Notes under the pieces: generated by a model
What the model was told of the DNA's origin: nothing
The model's input: the letters and a program-made list of their open reading frames with translations, nothing else
Databases searched by the model: none
Part shown: positions 59,798 to 64,000 of the stretch, in pieces
Numbering within the stretch: position 1 is the stretch's first letter
Layout of the letters: the number at the start of each line of letters is the position of its first letter
Program-made: the position numbers and the translations under genes
Source of the DNA: WHSW01 sp963742205
GTDB lineage: Bacteria; Actinomycetota; Thermoleophilia; Solirubrobacterales; 70-9
Assembly (NCBI GenBank): GCA_963742205.1
Contig: CAVUKZ010000011.1
Coordinates: 62,001-126,000, forward strand
DNA length: 64,000 nucleotides
Direction: 5' to 3'

Positions 59798-61887
59798 GTC
59801 GCGGCCTCCGTGGCGTGGGCCAACTCGCGCTCCGGCCGGGCCGAGCGCAGGGTGAGGATCAGGTCGCCTCGGCCCTCGACCCGGGCGTCGAACGCCTCCG
59901 GGACGTAGACGGTGCTCGCCGCGCTGTCGACCAGCGCCGGCCCCCGAAAGGAGTGGCCGTGCTCGAGCAGCTCGCGCCCGTAGGTCGGCACGGTGCGACG
60001 CGCGCCCCCGAGGCGGCACTCGCGGCTGCCCGAGAGCGCCTCGCGCAGGTCTCGTCCCGAGCCCGCCGGCGGCGGGAGGGCGGCCGCGGCCTGGGGGACG
60101 CTGCCACGCAGGTGGCACTCGAGGATCTCGATCGGCCGCCACGGGAGCGAGTAGCCGTAGAGCTCGTCGTGGCGCCGATGGAAGCCGGTCTCGAGCGCGG
60201 CGCGGCCGGCCTCGTCGAGGCGCTCGGCCTCGACGTCGATCGTCAGCTCGTGGAACTGGCCCACGTATCGCATCGCGACCGAGCGCCGGTACTCGACCGT
60301 CGCCGGGTCGATCCCGGTCCGCTCGAAGGCGTCGGCCTGCTCGCGCGTGAGCTGGTCGAACACGTCGTTGATTTGTTCCGCGGTGACGGCCGTCCGGTCC
60401 CAGACCCCGGCGCGGGTCAGCTCGCGGCCGACGTCCATGGTCAACATCCCCATCGCGCTCAGCACCGGCGCCGCCAGCGGGCAGTGCACCTCGGGGACGC
60501 CAAGGCGCCGGGCGATCTCCGCGCCGTGGATCCCGCCGGCGCCACCGCCGGCGACCAGCGCGAAGCCGCGGACGTCCAGGCCCTGCTTCGTGCACGCCTC
60601 GGTGACGGCATCGGCCATCACGCCGTTGACGGTCTCGAAGATCGCTTCCGCCGCCTCGTCGGTGCCAAGGCCGAGCGGTCCGCCGACCGAGTCGATCGCC
60701 GCGATCGCCCGGTCCGGATGCAGGGTCACCTCGCCGCCGAGGAAGTAGTCGGCGGGCAGGTAGCCCAGGACCAGGTCCGCGTCGGTCACGGTCGGCTCGT
60801 CGGCGCGTCCATAGGCGGCCGGGCCGGGGTCGGCGCCGGCGCTCTGCGGCCCGACACGGAGCAGACCGAGGCTGTCGATCCAGGCGATCGAGCCGCCGCC
60901 CGCGCCGATCGCCCCGACCTCCACCATCTTCGTCGCGACCCGCTCCTGGCCCACCCAGGCCTCGCGGGTGGTGGGGATCCGGCCGTCGCGGATCACGCAC
61001 ATGTCGAAGCTGGTGCCGCCCATGTCGACCTCGAGGATGTCCCGGTGGCCACGCGCGCCGGCGATCCGAACGGCCGCCGCGGGCGCGGCCGCCGGGCCGG
61101 AGACGAGAAGCTCGACCGCGTGGTCGCGGCACTCCTCGACGGTCTGCATCAGCGCGCTGCTGAGCATGATCAGCAGCGATCCCCCCAGCCCGGCGTCGCG
61201 CAGGCGCCGCTCGAGGTCGGAGAGATAGCTCGAGACCGACGGCCCGATGTACGCGCTCACCACGGTGGTCGAGAAACGCTCGAACTCGCCGAGGGTCGGC
61301 AGGATCTCGTGCGAACAGGTGACGTAGGTGTCGGGGCTGCGTTGCAGGACGAGATCGCGGGCGCGGCGCTCGTTCTCCGGGGCGGCGTAGGAGTGCAAAA
61401 AGCAGATCGCGATCGCCTCGCAGCCGTCGCCGAGCAGCCGGTCGATCGCCCGCTCGGCCGCCTCGACGTCGAGCGCGTCCTCGACCTCGCCCGTGTACAG
61501 CGACCGCTCCGGGATCCCGAGCCGCCGCGACCGCGGCACCAGGGGCGAATAGGGCGGCTTGAACTGGTCGAACATCGAGCTGCCGAGGTTGCGGATCCCC
61601 CGGCGGATCTCGATCACGTCGCGGAAGCCCGCGGTGGTGAGCATGCCCGTGCGGGCGCCGTTCTCGGTGAGCAGGACGTTCGTCGCCAGCGTCGTCCCGT
61701 GGACCAGGCGGTCGACGCGGGCGAGGAAGGCGGAGAGCGGCTCGTCGCCGGCGGCGCGCTCCAGGACGTCGAGCACGCCGCGAGGTGGGTCGGCGGGGGT
61801 GGTGGGGGACTTGAACAGACGCATCCCGCTCGCGTCCTCGACCACGCAATCGGTGAACGTGCCGCCGATGTCGACCGAGACCCTCAC
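59794..61887 (-). CDS. hyuA: Hydantoinase A / oxoprolinase family ATP-binding subunit
   Basis: A 697-aa HyuA-type subunit with an ASKHA-like ATP fold. The first phosphate loop is VSVDIGGTFTDCVVEDASGM at the N-terminus, then RLVHGTTLATNVLLTENGAR, TAGFRDVIEIRRGIRNLGSS, the second loop ILEVDMGGTSFDMCVIRDGR, the family motif VEVGAIGAGGGSIAWIDSLG and GPQSAGADPGPAAYGRADEP, and later FALVAGGGAGGIHGAEIARR. It couples ATP hydrolysis to opening or carboxylating the substrate held with HyuB. GTG start at 61885-61887. First gene of the leftward operon HyuA, HyuB, Rieske beta, Rieske alpha, small protein, luciferase-domain protein, TetR. Confidence 0.93.
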   Translation of the reverse strand: MRVSVDIGGTFTDCVVEDASGMRLFKSPTTPADPPRGVLDVLERAAGDEPLSAFLARVDRLVHGTTLATNVLLTENGARTGMLTTAGFRDVIEIRRGIRNLGSSMFDQFKPPYSPLVPRSRRLGIPERSLYTGEVEDALDVEAAERAIDRLLGDGCEAIAICFLHSYAAPENERRARDLVLQRSPDTYVTCSHEILPTLGEFERFSTTVVSAYIGPSVSSYLSDLERRLRDAGLGGSLLIMLSSALMQTVEECRDHAVELLVSGPAAAPAAAVRIAGARGHRDILEVDMGGTSFDMCVIRDGRIPTTREAWVGQERVATKMVEVGAIGAGGGSIAWIDSLGLLRVGPQSAGADPGPAAYGRADEPTVTDADLVLGYLPADYFLGGEVTLHPDRAIAAIDSVGGPLGLGTDEAAEAIFETVNGVMADAVTEACTKQGLDVRGFALVAGGGAGGIHGAEIARRLGVPEVHCPLAAPVLSAMGMLTMDVGRELTRAGVWDRTAVTAEQINDVFDQLTREQADAFERTGIDPATVEYRRSVAMRYVGQFHELTIDVEAERLDEAGRAALETGFHRRHDELYGYSLPWRPIEILECHLRGSVPQAAAALPPPAGSGRDLREALSGSRECRLGGARRTVPTYGRELLEHGHSFRGPALVDSAASTVYVPEAFDARVEGRGDLILTLRSARPERELAHATEAAT

Positions 61888-61925
61888 GTCGTTCCGCTCA
61901 GGCGCTTCAACCTCTCCTCACCGCC

Positions 61926-61943
61926 GGTATATTGCAGAATACC
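61926..61943. promoter_or_regulatory. Inverted repeat between hyuA and the SDR gene
   Basis: GGTAT, 8-base spacer, ATACC in the 88-base divergent gap. The left side contains TATATT, the minus strand TATACC; either could be a -10 element. It loosely resembles the TATATC elements elsewhere in the island. Confidence 0.35.
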
Positions 61944-61975
61944 TGACAAGTGTTCAACTTCTTTGACCCTAACAC

Positions 61976-62830
61976 GTGCGCGCTGCGGTGAGCACCCCGG
62001 GTGACAGCCAAACCCCCGAGGAGCTGATCTCGCTCAGCGGCCGGACGGCCGTGGTGATCGGTGGGGCGACGGGGATCGGGCGGGCGACCACGAGGCGGTT
62101 CGCCCAGGCGGGGGCGTCGGTGCTGATCGGGGACCTCGACGCGGCGCGGGCCGAGGAGGTGGCGGGGGAGATCGGCGGTGAGCTCGGCGCCGGCGCGAAG
62201 CTCGCCGCGGTCGGCGTCGACGTGACCTCCGAGGAGTCCGTCGAGCGGTTCATGGACGAGGCGCTCGACCGCTTCGGGCGCCTCGACGCCTGCGCCAACT
62301 TCGCGGCGATCTATCCGATGACGCCCGAGGGCCTGGCCGACGTGCTCGAGTTCCCGATCGACGAATGGGAGCGGGAGATCGCGGTCAACCTCACCGGCGC
62401 CTTCATCTGCTCACGCTCGGCCGCGCGGCGGATGGTCCGGGCCGGGAACGGAGGGGTGATCGTCAACACGAGCACGACGGTGGTCGACCGCTACCCGGGC
62501 CACCGCGGCATGGTCGCCTACGCGACGTCGAAGGGCGGGATCGAGCAGCTGACGATGATGCTCGCCGCCGAGCTCGGGCCACGGGGCATCAGGGTCCTCG
62601 CGGTGAAGCCGACCGTGATCGAGACGCCCGGCATGAACGAGCACATGCGCTCCGCGGCCGAGGTCATGGGCGTCGACGAGGCCTTCGGCGAGCTCCGCGA
62701 CGTGATGCCGCTGCGGCGCTTCGGCGGTGCTGACGAGGTCGCCCGGGTCGTGCTCTTCGCGGTCTCGGATCAGGCGGCGTTCCTGACCGGGAGCGTGCTC
62801 GTCGCCGACGGCGGCGAGCTGACGATCTGA
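61976..62830 (+). CDS. Short-chain dehydrogenase/reductase (classical)
   Basis: A 284-aa classical SDR. The cofactor motif is TAVVIGGATGIGRATTRRFA (about residues 24-43), an acidic residue at the end of strand 2 (VLIGDLDAARAEEV) favours NAD, then ANFAAIYPMTPEG (in place of NNAG), the catalytic serine in VIVNTSTTVVDRYPG, the Y-x-x-x-K pair in MVAYATSKGGIEQLTMMLAA and RVLAVKPTVIETPGM. It ends in LTGSVLVADGGELTI. It would oxidise an alcohol or cis-dihydrodiol; dehydrogenation of a Rieske product is an attractive guess since it is divergent from that operon. GTG 61988 is an alternative start. Confidence 0.92.
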   Translation: MRAAVSTPGDSQTPEELISLSGRTAVVIGGATGIGRATTRRFAQAGASVLIGDLDAARAEEVAGEIGGELGAGAKLAAVGVDVTSEESVERFMDEALDRFGRLDACANFAAIYPMTPEGLADVLEFPIDEWEREIAVNLTGAFICSRSAARRMVRAGNGGVIVNTSTTVVDRYPGHRGMVAYATSKGGIEQLTMMLAAELGPRGIRVLAVKPTVIETPGMNEHMRSAAEVMGVDEAFGELRDVMPLRRFGGADEVARVVLFAVSDQAAFLTGSVLVADGGELTI

Positions 62831-62849
62831 GTCCCAGTCCGCGGGTACA

Positions 62850-62922
62850 TGGGCCGTACAGGGATCGAACCTGTGACCTTGAGATTAAGAGTCTCCTGCT
62901 CTACCAGCTGAGCTAACGGCCC
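62850..62922 (-). tRNA. tRNA-Lys (anticodon CTT)
   Basis: A 73-base cloverleaf on the minus strand: acceptor GGGCCGT/ACGGCCC, D arm GCTC-AGCTGGTA-GAGC, anticodon loop CTCTTAA with anticodon CTT (reads AAG, lysine), variable AGGTC, T arm ACAGG-TTCGATC-CCTGT, discriminator A. The CCA end is not encoded. The top pair of the anticodon stem is a G-A mismatch. Confidence 0.95.
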
Positions 62923-63214
62923 GGGCCCAAGAATAAGCGGTGAGCCGTTCTCTTCGGAGGGCCGCACCGCGTCGGTGGGCACCCCCGAGCGGGGCAACGG
63001 CGCGACCGTAGCCGTTGGGCTTGCAAGGCGCGGCGACATGGAGATGACGACTCGGGCGCGACCTCCTGGCGCCTTCGTCAGCCCGAGCCCGCCGCCCTCA
63101 TGAGACAACGTCCCGGCGGCCCTGCCCACTCGATCTCGGCCACCAGCCGGCGCCCCGTCCACAACGGTTAGGGGCCCCGCGCTGGCCGAGTCGCCGTCGC
63201 GAGCCAGCCGGGCG
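62923..63214. other. Gap between tRNA-Lys and the sulfatase gene
   Basis: 292 bases in which I see no supported gene. An open minus-strand frame here runs into the tRNA and is a known kind of artefact. No clear terminator hairpin with a T tract was found. Confidence 0.5.
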
Positions 63215-64000
63215 TCAACGGCAACTCTTTCCGGCGCACCGGCGCAACGCGCGAACGCGCTTCATGAGCACCCGGCGTCTCTCCGCGTAGCGTCGCTCGC
63301 GGGCGACGTTACGAAGCTCGTAGGGATCGTGGGCAAGATCGTAGAGTTCCAGCGCCCCGCCGCGCTGATGGATAAGGATCCAGCGCTGGGTCCGCACAGC
63401 CTGGAAAGGGTGACCCTCTTGGCGGTCGCGCTCGATTACGACGGCCCGGTTGGTCTTCGCCTCTGGGTTTTGTGCGAGCGGGCGCAGTGAGACGCCGTCT
63501 GTATGGCGATGGGGATTCTTCCCGGCGATGTCGAGCACGGTAGGAGCGAGGTCGATGTTGCCGACCACCTGGTTACGCCGGACCCCAACGGGAAACCCGG
63601 GGCCGCGCACGAGGAGCGGCACACCCGCGGATTCTTCGTAGGCGAGTTCCTTGCGGGTTTGCCGGTGCTCGCCGAGCATGTAGCCGTTGTCCGAGGTGTA
63701 GATAATCACCGTGTTCTGTAGCTCATGAGTGGCCTTGAGCGCCCCAACGAGCCGTTTGACCGCATCGTCGACCGACAGCAGGCTCTCGAGCCGGCTCCGG
63801 TAGAGGCGACGTAGAGCGGAGATTTCGTGGTGGCCAAGTCGGGCTTCGCGCATACGAGCCGGTTTGTCCTTGACGTTAGGCTCATTGAACGACGGCGGAT
63901 GCGGCAGGGGCCGGCCCTCGAAGCGGTTTAGGTGGCGCGGTGCCGGACGCGGGTTGCGGTGGGCCGTGGGCCCGAACAGCTTGGGGTCTTCCTCGTGCAC
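63215..64000 (-). CDS. Sulfatase-family hydrolase, C-terminal part (runs off right edge)
   Basis: The last 261 residues of an alkaline-phosphatase-superfamily sulfatase; the start and the formylglycine motif (C-x-P-x-R) lie beyond the window. Visible are LRRLYRSRLESLLSVDDAVK, NTVIIYTSDNGYMLGEHRQT (metal-binding Asp-Asn), RKELAYEESAGVPLLVRGPG (substrate lysine region), VVGNIDLAPTVLDIAGKN and ELYDLAHDPYELRNVARERR, all standard for sulfatases. The C-terminus is basic with CAGKSCR. Its codon third positions are less extreme in GC than most of the window, which may hint at a different history. Substrate unknown. Confidence 0.9.
   Translation of the reverse strand: MHEEDPKLFGPTAHRNPRPAPRHLNRFEGRPLPHPPSFNEPNVKDKPARMREARLGHHEISALRRLYRSRLESLLSVDDAVKRLVGALKATHELQNTVIIYTSDNGYMLGEHRQTRKELAYEESAGVPLLVRGPGFPVGVRRNQVVGNIDLAPTVLDIAGKNPHRHTDGVSLRPLAQNPEAKTNRAVVIERDRQEGHPFQAVRTQRWILIHQRGGALELYDLAHDPYELRNVARERRYAERRRVLMKRVRALRRCAGKSCR

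Noticed and set aside
57992..61849. A 1285-codon open frame covering both hyuA and hyuB
   Set aside because: Only the part after 59797 reads as HyuB. The first half is Arg/Gly-rich sequence in another frame of hyuA, and a GTGA-coupled start at 59797 fits better.
62770..63162. Minus-strand open frame containing LAQLVEQETLNLKVTGSIP
   Set aside because: That peptide is the translation of the tRNA-Lys gene, a well-known spurious protein match.
1..64000. Insertion sequences, integrases, attachment sites or phage genes
   Set aside because: No transposase, recombinase or phage structural motif was seen in any frame. The tRNA-Lys at 62.85 kb has no integrase or repeated tRNA end beside it within the window.

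Overview
The window is very GC-rich, with short intergenic gaps, frequent GTG starts and many 4-base stop/start overlaps (ATGA, GTGA, TTGA). With a six-gene mce array and families of secreted proteins with lysine-rich tails, this points to a high-GC actinobacterium. My best guess is class Thermoleophilia (Solirubrobacterales-like), but that is inference and was not tested. No phage, transposase, CRISPR array or replication origin was seen.

Layout. Positions 1-7.2 kb encode secreted surface or exported proteins of unknown function: TolB-like propellers flanking a cysteine-repeat protein on the minus strand, then a tandem pair of small exported paralogs on the plus strand. Positions 7.3-16.2 kb are an uninterrupted six-gene mce operon (minus strand) with no permease or ATPase gene beside it. 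A related dyad element lies in the control regions of these groups. Positions 16.4-19.4 kb hold an exported protein built from near-identical 639-bp repeats, carrying a 1-base frameshift. Positions 19.4-24.7 kb contain a flavoprotein, a beta-phosphoglucomutase plus GH65 phosphorylase pair and a RibD-like reductase. All four are interrupted by single-base insertions (ten in about 3.7 kb) although the coding signal is otherwise intact.

Positions 24.7-36.1 kb are mixed housekeeping and accessory genes: a GNAT enzyme, a membrane protein, a nucleotide-sugar dehydrogenase, tandem S51 peptidases, an ECF sigma factor with a membrane partner, a large exported alpha/beta-hydrolase-like protein, a GAF-GGDEF cyclase and a redoxin.

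Positions 36.1-62.8 kb look like a catabolic island. It has flavin oxidoreductases, a CocE-type esterase, an aldo/keto reductase, and an operon of aldehyde dehydrogenase, HSL-type hydrolase, luciferase-like monooxygenase, maleate-isomerase-like protein, Rid protein, GntR regulator and isochorismatase-like amidase. It also has a degenerate RibBA homolog, a Liv-type ABC transporter, and an operon of HyuA, HyuB, Rieske dioxygenase beta and alpha, an 80-aa protein, a luciferase-domain protein and a TetR regulator. The enzyme set fits uptake and oxidative or hydrolytic opening of a nitrogen-containing ring or lactam, but the substrate cannot be read from sequence. Several promoters here share AT-rich TATATC-type elements, including a perfect 13-bp inverted repeat. 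The window ends with a tRNA-Lys and the C-terminal part of a sulfatase.
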